Positions 26,517-37,351 are shown, counted from the first letter of the stretch. The stretch: DNA of 63,039 bases from Acidobacteria bacterium SCN 69-37 (GCA_001724025.1 MEDJ01000009.1:243723-306761); one strand, 5' to 3'. Numbers and translations are program-made. The notes: generated by a model from the letters alone, not told the origin.

Positions 26517-27137
26517 CTATCGGGGACGGTATTCGAGTCGGATGTTGCTGACGATGGCGACAGGTCTGCCCGGCGCGTCGTAGGTTTCATCACCACCGGT
26601 AGCGGTACGCACCCGAAGGCTGTCGCCGACGATGCCCGCTGTCGTGATGCCGGCCGGCAGCGTGAAGCGCACGGCCTCTGGGGGGCCTGGCGCCACCCCT
26701 TTCACACCGCCGGGCAGTCCGCCGCCCGTGAGTTGATCGAAGAGATCTGCCGGCGTCCGGAACTCGCGGATGACCGCGGCCCTGCCAATCACCCCGCCAT
26801 CGTCCCGCACCACGCGAATCACGGCTTCGTGACGAACGTAAGACGCACCCGGATAGCCAGAGAGACGCGGCACACCGAAGCGGTTGTGCAGATCGAAGAG
26901 CAGCGTGGCCGTGCCCGTGTGCGCGGGAATCGTCACCGACACACTCTCGGCCGGACTGCCGGTGATGATGTCGCAGAACGGCCGGCGGGTCTTGGCGCCG
27001 CTGCCGAGCGGCGCCGCGCACGTATGCTCGGTCGTGACCCGCCGCCTGGTCCCCCCGCTCGCCGCGGGCGTTTGATCGGCCGGCAGCCACGCCACGGCAG
27101 TCGCGACGAGCACGACGGTGGGCAGCAGCGCGCGCAT
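26517..27137 (-). CDS. Exported protein of unknown function
   Basis: 206 aa with a signal peptide (MRALLPTVVLVATAVAWLPA, cleavage near residue 20-26) and a mature part rich in beta-strand-like sequence (VSVTIPAHTGTATLLFDLH, VRFTLPAGITTAGIVGDSL). Two Cys (AAPLGSG preceded by Cys, and FCDIITG) could form a disulfide. No family is recognised. TATACT ends 7 nt before the ATG, so the message is probably leaderless. It sits downstream of folE on the same strand. Confidence 0.75.
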   Translation of the reverse strand: MRALLPTVVLVATAVAWLPADQTPAASGGTRRRVTTEHTCAAPLGSGAKTRRPFCDIITGSPAESVSVTIPAHTGTATLLFDLHNRFGVPRLSGYPGASYVRHEAVIRVVRDDGGVIGRAAVIREFRTPADLFDQLTGGGLPGGVKGVAPGPPEAVRFTLPAGITTAGIVGDSLRVRTATGGDETYDAPGRPVAIVSNIRLEYRPR

Positions 27138-27174
27138 CGTGTCGAGTATACCGAACGGCCGCGGGCCGTGGACG

Positions 27175-27756
27175 TCAGTCGGCCTGGCAATCGACGGCCG
27201 CCGGCGCGGTCCGACGGCCCTGGAGCAGTTCGAGGAACTCGTGCCGTGTACGGGCGTCGTCGCGGAAAATGCCGAGCATGGCGCTGGTCGTGGTCACCGA
27301 GTTCTGCTTTTCGACGCCCCGCATGGCCATGCAGAGGTGCGTCGCTTCCATGACCACGGCCACGCCGAGCGGCTTGATGCGATCGCGGATGGTCTCGGCC
27401 ACCTGGAGCGTCAGCCGCTCCTGGACCTGCAGGCGCCGCGCGAAAACGTCGACGAGTCGGGGAATCTTGCTCAGGCCGAGGACCTTCCCGTCGGGAATGT
27501 AGGCAACGTGGCACTTCCCGAAAAACGGCAGGAGGTGATGTTCGCAGAGGCTGTAGAAATCGATGTCGCGGACAATCACCATCTCGCTGTATTCGACGGT
27601 GAAGAGCGCGCCGTTGATGACCGCGTCGATGTCGGCCTGGTAGCCGCTGGTCAGCGCGCGCAGCGATTGGTCCACGCGGCGCGGCGTCTGGACCAGGCCC
27701 TCGCGGTCCGGATTCTCACCGAGGGCCACCAGCAGTTGGCGAATCAGATCCTGCAT
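27175..27756 (-). CDS. folE: GTP cyclohydrolase I
   Basis: 193 aa. Zinc ligands are in [10 protein letters not shown] and [33 protein letters not shown] and [12 protein letters not shown] are family signatures. It converts GTP to dihydroneopterin triphosphate for folate, or for queuosine and biopterin. Length and motifs are complete. TAAGAT ends 6 nt before the ATG with no ribosome site, another leaderless candidate. Confidence 0.96.
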   Translation of the reverse strand: MQDLIRQLLVALGENPDREGLVQTPRRVDQSLRALTSGYQADIDAVINGALFTVEYSEMVIVRDIDFYSLCEHHLLPFFGKCHVAYIPDGKVLGLSKIPRLVDVFARRLQVQERLTLQVAETIRDRIKPLGVAVVMEATHLCMAMRGVEKQNSVTTTSAMLGIFRDDARTRHEFLELLQGRRTAPAAVDCQAD

Positions 27757-27811
27757 CCAGACATCTTATCGCCTCGTCCGATTCCCACGGTCGAGGTTCC
27801 GCGGGCAGGAA

Positions 27812-28813
27812 TCAGGGCACGACGGGCTCGGGCAGTGCCGGCGTCGGCGGATGAGCCGCGGTCTTGATCAAGTCGAGCACGGTAGGCGACACGGTGAACG
27901 ACAACTCGACGTTGCGTCCGGCTCCGCTCGCCTGAACGGCCCCGAGAATCGCCGCCAGACGCGCGTCCTGCTCGCCGAACATGCGGGCGGCGGCCAGGGC
28001 GCCGGCCACCATCGTGCGCAACTGCTGGCCGCTCTCCTCGTCGCGCGCCTCGGCACGAATCATGCCGCGCACGTCGCGGTCGATGTCCGCACTGATCGCG
28101 ACCCAGTTGATGGCTTCGATCTGGCTCCGGAACTGTTCCGGCACCTGCGGCTGGCGCGCCACCTGGTCCGCACGGCCGACCAGCCAGGCATTGCCACTGC
28201 CCTGGACGCCGGCCACGAACCGCATCATGTCGGGGTTGGTGGCCAGGTCCTGCCCGCTGGCCGCGACGTCGATCGCCTTGCGCAACGCGCCCGCATCCCC
28301 GATCGCCAGCAGGCCGTCGTCGAGGAACGCCAGCGACGGTACGTAGCCCTCGGCCGGCGCCTGCGGCGCGGCTTGCGCGGACAGACCGACGAGCATCGAC
28401 CGGCCGCCGTACTGTTCCTGACGCGCGCCGTGCTGCACGGCCAGCGCCTCGATGCGACTCACGTCGAACCGTCCCCGCATGACGACCAGCGGGCCGCCCG
28501 GGCCGTCACCGGAGATTCCGGCCAGCACCGTGTCGATGTCGCGTTCGACGTCGATGCCCGTCTCCGCCAGCAGCCGGCTCTTCTCGGCGCCGGTGGGCAC
28601 GGCGTCACGCACGCGCTGGCTGAATTCGGAATCCATGATGTCGCGCACGTCGGCGAAGGCCACGGCCGAGACATCAGCGGGAATATAGGAGAACTCGGTC
28701 CGCGGCGCCCGCCCGGGCAGGGCACCGCTGTAGTAGGCCACCAGACCGGTACAGAGTCCGGCCGACACGACGAGAGCGGATCCGAACAGGAACTTGCGGG
28801 TAGACGGCGTCAT
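27812..28813 (-). CDS. Membrane-anchored exported protein, unknown
   Basis: 333 aa. An uncleaved signal anchor (FLFGSALVVSAGLCTGLVAYY, about residues 8-28) is followed by a large soluble domain that begins FSYIPADVSAVAFADVRDIM. This resembles DUF3352-like proteins that open with a phrase meaning P-A-D-x-x-x-x-x-x-x-D. The rest alternates Gly/Ala-rich helices and strands and ends Pro-rich (HPPTPALPEPVVP). A -10-like TATCAT and an AGAGGT ribosome site precede the ATG. It is downstream of the double ABC operon (81-nt gap). The function is not known. Confidence 0.7.
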   Translation of the reverse strand: MTPSTRKFLFGSALVVSAGLCTGLVAYYSGALPGRAPRTEFSYIPADVSAVAFADVRDIMDSEFSQRVRDAVPTGAEKSRLLAETGIDVERDIDTVLAGISGDGPGGPLVVMRGRFDVSRIEALAVQHGARQEQYGGRSMLVGLSAQAAPQAPAEGYVPSLAFLDDGLLAIGDAGALRKAIDVAASGQDLATNPDMMRFVAGVQGSGNAWLVGRADQVARQPQVPEQFRSQIEAINWVAISADIDRDVRGMIRAEARDEESGQQLRTMVAGALAAARMFGEQDARLAAILGAVQASGAGRNVELSFTVSPTVLDLIKTAAHPPTPALPEPVVP

Positions 28814-28894
28814 GTGCGTGAACCTCTGTCAATGATACGATCGCCGGCTGGTACAGTTCCTGATTTCCCGGGCGACGAGCGGCTTGACGGCGGA

Positions 28895-29749
28895 TCAATG
28901 TTCCAGGACGTACTCGCGCCGCGTCACCCGCCGCGCCGCCGCAGCCAGGGCGACCACCGTGATGACCGCGAGCCCGCCGAGGCTGTGGACGAGGCCGGGT
29001 GTATCACGGAACACCATCTGCAGCATGGCGACCGCACCATCGGACGGCATCGCGTGCGGCACCAGGGCCTGCAGGTAGTGCGCCACGGTCAGCTGCCTGA
29101 GGTAGCCCGGCAGGGCGGTGGCGAACACTTCCCACCCGAAGACGAACAGCAGCCCGAACAGCAGCGGCCGCTTGAGGGTCGCACCGACGAACGCGAACAG
29201 CGCGCCGTAGGCAGCCAGTCCCACGGCCACGATGCCCAGATCGGCCGCCAGCGCGGGAAACGCGGCCGACAGCCGGCCGTCGATCGGCACGATCAGCAGC
29301 CACAGGACGACCACCGCCGGCAGCACGACGGCCACGGTACAGACGAGGAACGCGAAGTACTTGCCGAGCAGGACGGCCGCACGCGGCACGGGGCGGGTGA
29401 ACAGGTAGGTGATGGTCCGGTCCTCGACCTCGTCGGCGATGAGCGCCGTCCCGTAGAAGATCGCGAGCACGGGCACGGCCAGCCGGACGAAGAATCCCCA
29501 GATCATCATTCCGAAGACGATCGGCCCTGTCGCCGGCGGCCGGAACGGCTGCGCGCCGACGATGACCAGCCCCCGCAACACGAGGGCCACCACGACAGGC
29601 AGACCGACGACGAGCGCCATGAAGACGGTACGCCGCGACCAGAGCATCTGGCCGATCGAGAGATCGAAGACCCGCCACGCCCCCGTCCACAGGCCGGGTG
29701 GCGCGGGGGCCTCACGCCTGGTCGCTGCCGCCGATGTCGGTGTCGTCAC
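28895..29749 (-). CDS. ABC-2 type permease (second pair)
   Basis: 284 aa with six predicted membrane segments (for example TVFMALVVGLPVVVALVLRGLV, VLLGKYFAFLVCTVAVVLPAVV). The phrase DEVEDRTITYLFTRPVPR after the second segment is the typical ABC-2 coupling-helix region. The start is GTG at 29749 with AGGAG 6 nt upstream, 2 nt after the ATPase stop; the long open frame above it is the ATPase gene in another phase. It is the last gene of the four-gene ABC operon. The substrate is unknown. Confidence 0.88.
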   Translation of the reverse strand: MTTPTSAAATRREAPAPPGLWTGAWRVFDLSIGQMLWSRRTVFMALVVGLPVVVALVLRGLVIVGAQPFRPPATGPIVFGMMIWGFFVRLAVPVLAIFYGTALIADEVEDRTITYLFTRPVPRAAVLLGKYFAFLVCTVAVVLPAVVVLWLLIVPIDGRLSAAFPALAADLGIVAVGLAAYGALFAFVGATLKRPLLFGLLFVFGWEVFATALPGYLRQLTVAHYLQALVPHAMPSDGAVAMLQMVFRDTPGLVHSLGGLAVITVVALAAAARRVTRREYVLEH

Positions 29750-29751
29750 CG

Positions 29752-30678
29752 TCAACTCCTCACCAGGTATTTGAAGACGGCCTGCAGGTTGTCGTCCGGC
29801 GAGCTGAGTTCCTCGACGGGACCGCAGGCCCCCTCGGCCACCATCTCGGTGAGTCGGGCGTAGAACGCATCCGGCTGCCCTGTCTCGACGATGACGGCTC
29901 CGGGTTCGAACCGCAGGCTGAGCACGTCGGCATGCGCCAGGAACTCGCGGGCCAGACCGCGCGGATCGGCGGCGCGAATCGAGACCGTGTGGGGATGCCC
30001 GTCGATCAAATCGCGGATGTGGTGCACGTCCCCTTCGGCCAGGATCCGCCCGTGGTTGATCAGGAGGATGTTGGCCGTCATCGATTCGATCTCGTGCAGG
30101 ACGTGACTCGAGACCAGGATGCTCCGGCCCTGGCGTGCCCAGTCGCGAATCATCCGGATGGTCCGGCGACGCCCGAGCGGATCCATGCCCGACAGCGGTT
30201 CGTCGAGAATCAGCAGCGCCGGATCGTGTACCAGCGCCTGCGCCAGTTTCACGCGCTGACGCATGCCCTTGCTGTAGGCGCCAATCCGCTTGTCGGCCAC
30301 GTCGGCCAGATCGACCTGGGCCAGCGCGTGAGCGGCCGCTTCGCGCGCGTGCCTGTCGTCGTAGCCGTTGAGCCTGACGAGCCCGGCCACCCAGTCGAGT
30401 CCTGTCATCCGTTCGTAGAACGCATCCTGTTCCGGGCAGAAGCCGATGCGGCGGTAGAGATCGGGATGTCCCCAGATCGGCTCGCCAAGCACGCGCACGG
30501 TCCCGGTGTTGGGCATCAACTGTCCGGTGACGAGCTTCATGAACGTGCTCTTGCCCGCGCCGTTCGGCCCGAGCAGGCCCGTGATGCCCGGCGGCACCTG
30601 CACCGACACGTCGTTCAGGCCGATGACCTGGCCGTACCACTTCGACACGTGCTCGACGGCGATGACGGGCGGCGTCAC
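29752..30678 (-). CDS. ABC transporter ATP-binding protein (second pair)
   Basis: 308 aa from GTG at 30678. Walker A GPNGAGKST, Q-loop GFCPEQDAFYERM, signature YSKGMRQRVKLA, Walker B LLILDEPLSGMDP and switch His in SSHVLHE are all intact. A C-terminal regulatory part of about 90 residues (HTVSIRAADPRGLAREFL onwards) is typical for the CcmA/DRA family. It overlaps the upstream permease by 4 nt (GTGA) and abuts its own permease downstream. Confidence 0.92.
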   Translation of the reverse strand: MTPPVIAVEHVSKWYGQVIGLNDVSVQVPPGITGLLGPNGAGKSTFMKLVTGQLMPNTGTVRVLGEPIWGHPDLYRRIGFCPEQDAFYERMTGLDWVAGLVRLNGYDDRHAREAAAHALAQVDLADVADKRIGAYSKGMRQRVKLAQALVHDPALLILDEPLSGMDPLGRRRTIRMIRDWARQGRSILVSSHVLHEIESMTANILLINHGRILAEGDVHHIRDLIDGHPHTVSIRAADPRGLAREFLAHADVLSLRFEPGAVIVETGQPDAFYARLTEMVAEGACGPVEELSSPDDNLQAVFKYLVRS

Positions 30679-31520
30679 GACACCACCTCGACACCGCGCA
30701 CGCGGCGCTCGAGGACCGAGACCGCGACCACGGCCACGCCCACGAGCACGAGCCACGCCACCATTGGCGGCGTCTCGTACCGCGGCGGCAGGCGGAACAG
30801 GGCATCGGTCACCACGTCGAGGTTGCGCGAGAACGACACCCACGCGACGCGTGTCGATCCGGTCACGAGCGTCAGGATGCCGTAGAGCGCCTCGGACACG
30901 AACAGCAGCCCGGCATACAGCACGGCCACGTACCGGCTGCTGGTCGACAGCGACGACAAGGCAAGCATCGCCAGTGCCGGCACGGCGACGCGCAGCAGGG
31001 ACGCAATGATGACGGCGGGCGCAATCCCCGGGTACGTGCGGTGCAGGTCGATCGATCCGGCGAGCAGGATCTGCATGATCAGCAGCATCACGGCCGGCAG
31101 CAGGGTGACGGCCGTCAGCGACAGCGCCAGAATCCCGAACTTGCCCGCCACGTACTCGACGCGCCGCAACGGCTTCGACAGGTAGACCTGCAGCGCATTG
31201 GCGCGCCTGTCGTTGGCAATCAGCCCCGCGCCGACGAACACCGTGACGAAGAAGGCGAACGTGCCCTGCATGTCGACGAAATCCCGGAACATCCCGGGGC
31301 CGATCGGCAGCACCTGCGCCGCCTGGGGATAGGTCACGACGGCGTAGATCTGGACACTGCGCACGATGAACGGGACCCAGGCCAGCAGCAGGAGTCCCAG
31401 GAACACCTTGCGCGCAAGGAACGTCCGCAGCCCGTGGCGGAGGATCACCATCCACGCCTGGCCCGGCGGCCGGCGCGTTCCGGCGTATCGCCTGTAGCTC
31501 TGATCGTGGACCGGACTCAT
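30675..31520 (-). CDS. ABC-2 type permease (first pair)
   Basis: 281 aa. The start ATG at 31520 (MSPVHDQSYRRY) follows GGGGAG and overlaps the ATPase stop by 4 nt. Membrane segments include FLGLLLLAWVPFIVRSVQIYAV, FAFFVTVFVGAGLIAND and FGILALSLTAVTLLPAVMLLI. NDRRANALQVYLSKPLRRVEYV is the ABC-2 cytosolic loop. It is not closely similar to the second permease by eye, so the two pairs are not a simple tandem duplication. Confidence 0.88.
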   Translation of the reverse strand: MSPVHDQSYRRYAGTRRPPGQAWMVILRHGLRTFLARKVFLGLLLLAWVPFIVRSVQIYAVVTYPQAAQVLPIGPGMFRDFVDMQGTFAFFVTVFVGAGLIANDRRANALQVYLSKPLRRVEYVAGKFGILALSLTAVTLLPAVMLLIMQILLAGSIDLHRTYPGIAPAVIIASLLRVAVPALAMLALSSLSTSSRYVAVLYAGLLFVSEALYGILTLVTGSTRVAWVSFSRNLDVVTDALFRLPPRYETPPMVAWLVLVGVAVVAVSVLERRVRGVEVVS

Positions 31521-32449
31521 CGCTCCCCTATCGCCCGGGCGAAGACGTCTTCGAGCGTCGGCAGGCTCGGCCGCAGATGACGGACCTGCACGCCCGCCTC
31601 GCGCGCGATCCGGCAGATCCGCTGCTGTTCGGCGCCGGGCCCCGGCGGATCGCCCGGCACGAACACACGCAGCACGTCGTCGTCCGTATCGTGACACTCG
31701 ATCGCCGCCGCGGTCAGGCGCGCGACGAACGCCGCCACATCACCTTTCACGCGGACCTCGAAGACGCGCCCGGGCGGCCCCTTCAACTCGTCGATGGTGC
31801 CCGCCGCCGCGATGCGTCCCTTGTCGAGCACGATGACGTGATCGCACGTGTATTCGACGTCGGGCAGCAGGTGGGACGAGACGATGACGTTGACGCCCTT
31901 GTGCCGTGCCAGGTCGCGCACCAGATCGAGCATCTCGTCGCGACCGCGCGGGTCCATGCCGTTGGTGGGTTCGTCGAGAAAGAGCAGGTCGGGATCGTGG
32001 ACGAGCGCCTGCGCGAGCTTGATCCGCTGGCGCATCCCCGTGGAATAGGTCTCGACGTGGCGGTACCGCGCTTCGCCCAGCCCGACGTAGTGCAGCACCT
32101 CGTGCGCACGACGCGTGGCGTCGTCGACGGGGAGTCCGCACAACTCGCCGCAGTAGGCCACGAAACTGACCGCACTCATGCCGGGGACGTGGCCGTCGTT
32201 CTCGGGCATGTAGCCGATGCGTGCGCGGATCTCGAGCGGCGAAGCAGCCACGTCGAGCCCGAAGACGCGCAGGCGCCCGTCGGTCGGTTTGATGAATCCG
32301 AGCAGCGACTTGATCATCGTGCTCTTGCCGGCCCCATTCGGGCCGAGCAGGCCGACGGCACCCGGCGGGAACTGGCTCGACACCCCGCGCAGGGCCACGT
32401 GTCCGCCGTACGTGACGGTTACGCGATCGAGTTCGACGACGGCATCCAT
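31517..32449 (-). CDS. ABC transporter ATP-binding protein (first pair)
   Basis: 310 aa. Walker A GPNGAGKSTM, Q-loop GYMPENDGHVPGM, signature YSTGMRQRIKLAQALVHDP, Walker B LLFLDEPTNGMDP and switch His in SSHLLPD are present. The C-terminal domain ends LPTLEDVFARAIGER, a standard tail of this family. It is the first gene of the operon ATPase-permease-ATPase-permease, joined by overlaps of 4 nt, 4 nt and a 2-nt gap. A TATAAG lies about 30 nt upstream. Confidence 0.93.
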   Translation of the reverse strand: MDAVVELDRVTVTYGGHVALRGVSSQFPPGAVGLLGPNGAGKSTMIKSLLGFIKPTDGRLRVFGLDVAASPLEIRARIGYMPENDGHVPGMSAVSFVAYCGELCGLPVDDATRRAHEVLHYVGLGEARYRHVETYSTGMRQRIKLAQALVHDPDLLFLDEPTNGMDPRGRDEMLDLVRDLARHKGVNVIVSSHLLPDVEYTCDHVIVLDKGRIAAAGTIDELKGPPGRVFEVRVKGDVAAFVARLTAAAIECHDTDDDVLRVFVPGDPPGPGAEQQRICRIAREAGVQVRHLRPSLPTLEDVFARAIGER

Positions 32450-32500
32450 GCGTGGTGTGGGGATATCCGCCTGCTTATACGAGCCGTGCCGGCCGCCGGT

Positions 32501-33607
32501 TCAGCGTGCACCCGACGGCCATCCTTCGCCGGCAATCGGCAGCGAGGCGTGCGCGTTGAACCCGAGTCCCGAACTCTCGCCCCGTTCGAGCCGACGGAGC
32601 CCCGCCGCCGCGATCATCGCGGCATTATCGGTAGAAAGCGCGAGCGGAGGCACGAACACGGGCACGCCCTCCCGCTGACCGCGCGCCGTCGCGTCGTGCC
32701 GCAGCCGGCTGTTGGCCGATACGCCGCCGGCGATGCCGATACTGCGTGCGCCGAGTGTGTGGGCCACCTCGAACGTCCTGTCGAGCAACGTCTCGACCAC
32801 CACGCGCTGGAACGTGGCGGCGATGTCGGCGACCGCCGTCCGGGTCAGCGCCTCCGCACCGCCCCGCTGCTGCACCAGTCGCACGACGGCCGACTTGAGT
32901 CCGGAGAAACTGAAGTCGGCCACGGGAGGGGCGCCGTCGCTTCCCCGGACGTCGACGGGCAGCGGATGGCGATCGGCGTGCGTGAAGCGCGGACGCGGCA
33001 GGTCGACGGCTCCGTCGTTGCCGTCGCGGGCCACCCGATCGATGGCTGGACCGCCCGGATAACCGAGTCCGATGACCCGCGCCACCTTGTCGAAGGCCTC
33101 GCCGGCGGCGTCATCGCGGGTCCGGCCGGCCAGGCGATACACGCCAGGCTCGGGCACCACGTAGAGGCTCGTATGGCCGCCCGAGACCACGAGGACGACG
33201 GCGGGCAGCGGAATCGCCCCATGCTCGAGGAAAATCGACTCGATGTGGCCCGCCAGGTGGTGCACCGCCACAATCGGACGGCCGACCGCCGCGGCGGCCG
33301 CCTTCGCGAACGAGACGCCGACGAGCAGGGCCCCGACCAGGCCGGGGCCCTGCGTGACGGCCAGCGCGTCGAGGTCGCGCCAGTGCGTGCCCGCGTCACC
33401 GAGTGCGCGATCGACCACGCCACAGATGTCGCGCACGTGCTGGCGGGACGCGATCTCGGGCACGACGCCCCCCCACTCGCGGTGAATCCCGGCCTGCGAG
33501 GCAATGACGTTCGCGCGCACGATCCACGGACGGCTGGCCACGCCAGTCGTCGAGACGACGGCCGCAGCGGTCTCGTCGCACGACGTTTCGATCCCCAGGA
33601 CGTTCAT
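32501..33607 (-). CDS. tsaD: tRNA N6-adenosine threonylcarbamoyltransferase
   Basis: 368-aa ASKHA-fold protein. MNVLGIETSCDETAAAVV opens the family; metal ligands are in AVHHLAGHIES, and TQGPGLVGALLVGVSFAKA, LVVSGGHTSLYVV, FSFSGLKSAV and IAGGVSANSRLR are conserved. With TsaB/E and TsaC it makes t6A37 on ANN-decoding tRNAs. The ATG at 33607 gives the canonical start; the longer frame is not conserved-like, and the ribosome site is weak. It sits downstream of mtnA on the same strand. Confidence 0.96.
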   Translation of the reverse strand: MNVLGIETSCDETAAAVVSTTGVASRPWIVRANVIASQAGIHREWGGVVPEIASRQHVRDICGVVDRALGDAGTHWRDLDALAVTQGPGLVGALLVGVSFAKAAAAAVGRPIVAVHHLAGHIESIFLEHGAIPLPAVVLVVSGGHTSLYVVPEPGVYRLAGRTRDDAAGEAFDKVARVIGLGYPGGPAIDRVARDGNDGAVDLPRPRFTHADRHPLPVDVRGSDGAPPVADFSFSGLKSAVVRLVQQRGGAEALTRTAVADIAATFQRVVVETLLDRTFEVAHTLGARSIGIAGGVSANSRLRHDATARGQREGVPVFVPPLALSTDNAAMIAAAGLRRLERGESSGLGFNAHASLPIAGEGWPSGAR

Positions 33608-33680
33608 GCGTTTGTCTGCATCAGACCTGTCTCGTTCCACCCTGATCGTTCCCGCGACATCCGTCATCGGTCCCTGACGA

Positions 33681-34727
33681 TCATTGGGCGTCGAACAGCG
33701 CCCGCAGGCTGTCGCCGTAGGGCGCCCGGGCAATACCGCGCTCGGTGATGATGCCCGCGACGAGCTCGGCCGGCGTCACGTCGAAGGCCGGGTTCCAGAT
33801 ACCGGCGCCCTCGGGCGCCAGGCGCGTGGCGCCGAGGTGCGACACTTCCCTGGCCGGCCGCTGCTCGATCGGAATCTGGCTGCCGTCGGGCGTGGCCAGA
33901 TCGATGGTCGACAGCGGTGCCGCCACGTAGAACGGCACGCCATGCGTCTTCGCGAGCACCGCCACCGTGTACGTCCCGACCTTGTTGGCCACGTCGCCAT
34001 TGGCGGCGATGCGGTCGGCGCCGACCACGACGAAATCAATACCGCCCTGGCGCATCAACGGTCCGGCCATACTCTCGGTGATGACCGTGGTCGGAATCTG
34101 ATCGCGCACCAGTTCCCAGGCCGTCAACCGCGCGCCCTGCAGGAAAGGGCGTGTCTCATCGGCATAGACCTGCGAGACCTTGCCGGCTTCCGCCGCGGCC
34201 CGGATGACCCCGAGCGCCGTTCCGTACCCCGCAGTCGCCAGGGCCCCGGCGTTGCAGTGCGTGAGAATCCGCGCGCCCTCGGGCACGACAGCCGCCCCCG
34301 CCCGGCCCATGGCCTGACAACTCGCCACGTCCGCGTCGTGAATCAGCTGCGCTTCGCGAATCAGGCGCGCCGTCAGCTCCGTCACGGACTCGCCGGCCCG
34401 GACGCCCTCGCCGAACACGCGCTTCATCCGATCGATGGCCCAGAACAGATTCACGGCCGTCGGCCGCGTGCCCGCCATCAGATCGCAGAGCCGGTTGAAC
34501 TCGACCGCGTACTGCCGCGTCCCCTGCACGCGCGACCGCTGCATCCCGAGCGCCAGCCCCATCGCGGCCGCCACGCCGATGGCCGGCGCGCCACGGATGA
34601 CCATGGTCTTGATCGCGCGGGCGACCTCGGCCGCGGTCGTGCACCGGAGGTAGATTTCCTGGCCCGGCAGCTTGCGCTGGTCCACCATGACAACGGCATC
34701 GGACTGCCACTCGATCGTCGGAAGCAT
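33681..34727 (-). CDS. mtnA: Methylthioribose-1-phosphate isomerase
   Basis: 348 aa. Catalytic Cys in [21 protein letters not shown] and Asp in [20 protein letters not shown] are both present, as is [19 protein letters not shown]. It isomerises MTR-1-P to MTRu-1-P in methionine salvage. In some bacteria the same enzyme acts on other sugar-1-phosphates, including 5-deoxyribose-1-P, which is relevant next to nucleoside phosphorylases. TATCAT ends 8 nt before the ATG, so the message may be leaderless. No other mtn gene is in the window. Confidence 0.95.
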   Translation of the reverse strand: MLPTIEWQSDAVVMVDQRKLPGQEIYLRCTTAAEVARAIKTMVIRGAPAIGVAAAMGLALGMQRSRVQGTRQYAVEFNRLCDLMAGTRPTAVNLFWAIDRMKRVFGEGVRAGESVTELTARLIREAQLIHDADVASCQAMGRAGAAVVPEGARILTHCNAGALATAGYGTALGVIRAAAEAGKVSQVYADETRPFLQGARLTAWELVRDQIPTTVITESMAGPLMRQGGIDFVVVGADRIAANGDVANKVGTYTVAVLAKTHGVPFYVAAPLSTIDLATPDGSQIPIEQRPAREVSHLGATRLAPEGAGIWNPAFDVTPAELVAGIITERGIARAPYGDSLRALFDAQ

Positions 34728-34768
34728 GCAGACGCATGATAGCCGACGGGCGCACGACGCGCTCCGCG

Positions 34769-34795
34769 CAGGGGCGACGCATGCCTCGCCCCTAC
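34769..34795. repeat. Degenerate copy of the 28-bp palindrome, overlapping the cdd stop
   Basis: CAGGGGCGACGCATGCCTCG followed by CCCCTAC is the same element as at 16960 and 50157, with two changes. Its CTA (34792-34794) is, on the minus strand, the TAG stop codon of cdd. The insertion or the gene end has therefore adapted to the repeat. Confidence 0.8.
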
Positions 34796-35193
34796 GGTTC
34801 GGCGATCGTCCGGCCGTCGAACGGCGCGGGCAGCAGCGCTTGCGCGGAGTACTCGGCGATGATCCGATCGAGGTTGGCGATCACGACGGGCACGTCGCCG
34901 CAGAATTCCCAGATCAACTGGCGGCACGCGCCACACGGTGGCGTCGGATGCGGTGTGTCGGCCACGACGACGAGCGCGGTGAAGGTCCTGACGCCCTCGG
35001 AGAGCGCCTTCCAGATCGCCACGCGCTCGGCGCACACGGTCAAGCCGTACGACGCGTTCTCGATGTTGCACCCGGTGAACACGCGGCCATCGGCGCTCTG
35101 GACGGCCGCGCCGACGCGAAACGACGAATAGGGCGCCACCGCGTGCGTGCGCGCCGCGCGGGCCGCTGTCACGAGGGCGTCAGAGACGGGCAA
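34792..35193 (-). CDS. cdd: Cytidine deaminase
   Basis: 133 aa, the short tetrameric form. Zinc and catalytic motifs are [13 protein letters not shown] (Cys and Glu) and [12 protein letters not shown] (CxxC). It deaminates cytidine and deoxycytidine to uridine nucleosides, feeding the pyrimidine phosphorylase two genes upstream. Its start overlaps the purine phosphorylase stop by 14 nt. The stop codon lies inside a palindromic repeat and the C-terminus (FDGRTIAEP) reaches it, so a few terminal residues may be repeat-derived. Confidence 0.94.
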   Translation of the reverse strand: MPVSDALVTAARAARTHAVAPYSSFRVGAAVQSADGRVFTGCNIENASYGLTVCAERVAIWKALSEGVRTFTALVVVADTPHPTPPCGACRQLIWEFCGDVPVVIANLDRIIAEYSAQALLPAPFDGRTIAEP

Positions 35194-36006
35194 CGATGGC
35201 CTCCAGCAGGCGGCCGAACGCGCCGGCCACGCCGGCGGCCGTGTCGATGACGTCCTGTTCCGACAAGGTCACGTCCTCGAGCCCGGCAGCCGGATTCGCG
35301 ACGCACGAGATCGCCAGCACCTCGAGCCCCATGTGCCGCGCCACGATGGCTTCGGGCACCGTCGACATGCCCACGGCATCGGCGCCGAGCGTCCGAAAGG
35401 CGCGGATCTCGGCCGGTGTCTCGTAGCTGGGCCCGCTGACCGCCACATAGACGCCGTGAGCGACAGGCACACCGGACGCCCGCGACGCCTCGTCGGCGAT
35501 CGTCCGCAGACGCCGCGAGTAGACCTCGCTCATGTCGGGAAACCGCGGGCCGAAACGCGTGTCGTTGGGACCGACGAGCGGGTTACTGCCGGTCAGGTTG
35601 ATGTGATCGTCGAGCACCATCAGCGTGCCGCGCCCCAACGACGGATTGATGCCACCCGACGCATTCGTCAGCACGAGCGTCCGCACGCCGGCACGCGCCA
35701 GCACACGGACGGCAAACGTCACCTCGTGCGGCGCCCGTCCCTCGTAGCCGTGCACGCGCCCGGCCAGCGCGATCACCTGGACGCCAGCCACCGTGCCCGC
35801 GACGAGCCGGCCCGCGTGCCCCGCGACGGTGGGTTCCGGCCAGTCCGGCAGTTCCCCGTACGGCACCACCTGCGGATCGCGCAGGCGCTCGGCAAAATCG
35901 CCGAGTCCCGATCCGAGCACGATGGCCACACGCGGCACCTGGCCGACGCGGTCGCGCAGCACGCCGGCGGCCCGCTCGACAGCGGCGAAGAGGTTCAACC
36001 CCACCG

Positions 36007-36010
<4 letters not shown>
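35180..36010 (-). CDS. punA: Purine-nucleoside phosphorylase (trimeric type)
   Basis: 276 aa. Phosphate-binding VLGSGLGDFAERL, RVHGYEGRAPHEVTFAVRVL, LTNASGGINP (with the base-binding Asn/Glu region), VYVAVSGPSYETPAEIRAFRTLGADAVGMSTVPE and a late Asn near NPAAGLED are family signatures. It splits purine nucleosides with phosphate to base and ribose-1-phosphate. It overlaps the pyrimidine phosphorylase gene upstream by 4 nt and cdd downstream by 14 nt, so the three are co-translated. Confidence 0.93.
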
Positions 36011-37326
<1,316 letters not shown>

Positions 37327-37334
37327 CGGGGCCA

Positions 37335-37344
37335 AGTATATAGT
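37335..37344. promoter_or_regulatory. Overlapping divergent -10 boxes (AGTATATAGT)
   Basis: Read on the minus strand, 37335-37340 is TATACT, 8 nt before the deoA ATG. Read on the plus strand, 37339-37344 is TATAGT, 7 nt before the GTG of the membrane-protein gene. The whole divergent region is 25 nt, so both transcripts should start at or next to their start codons. Confidence 0.5.
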
Positions 37345-37351
37345 GGCACCC

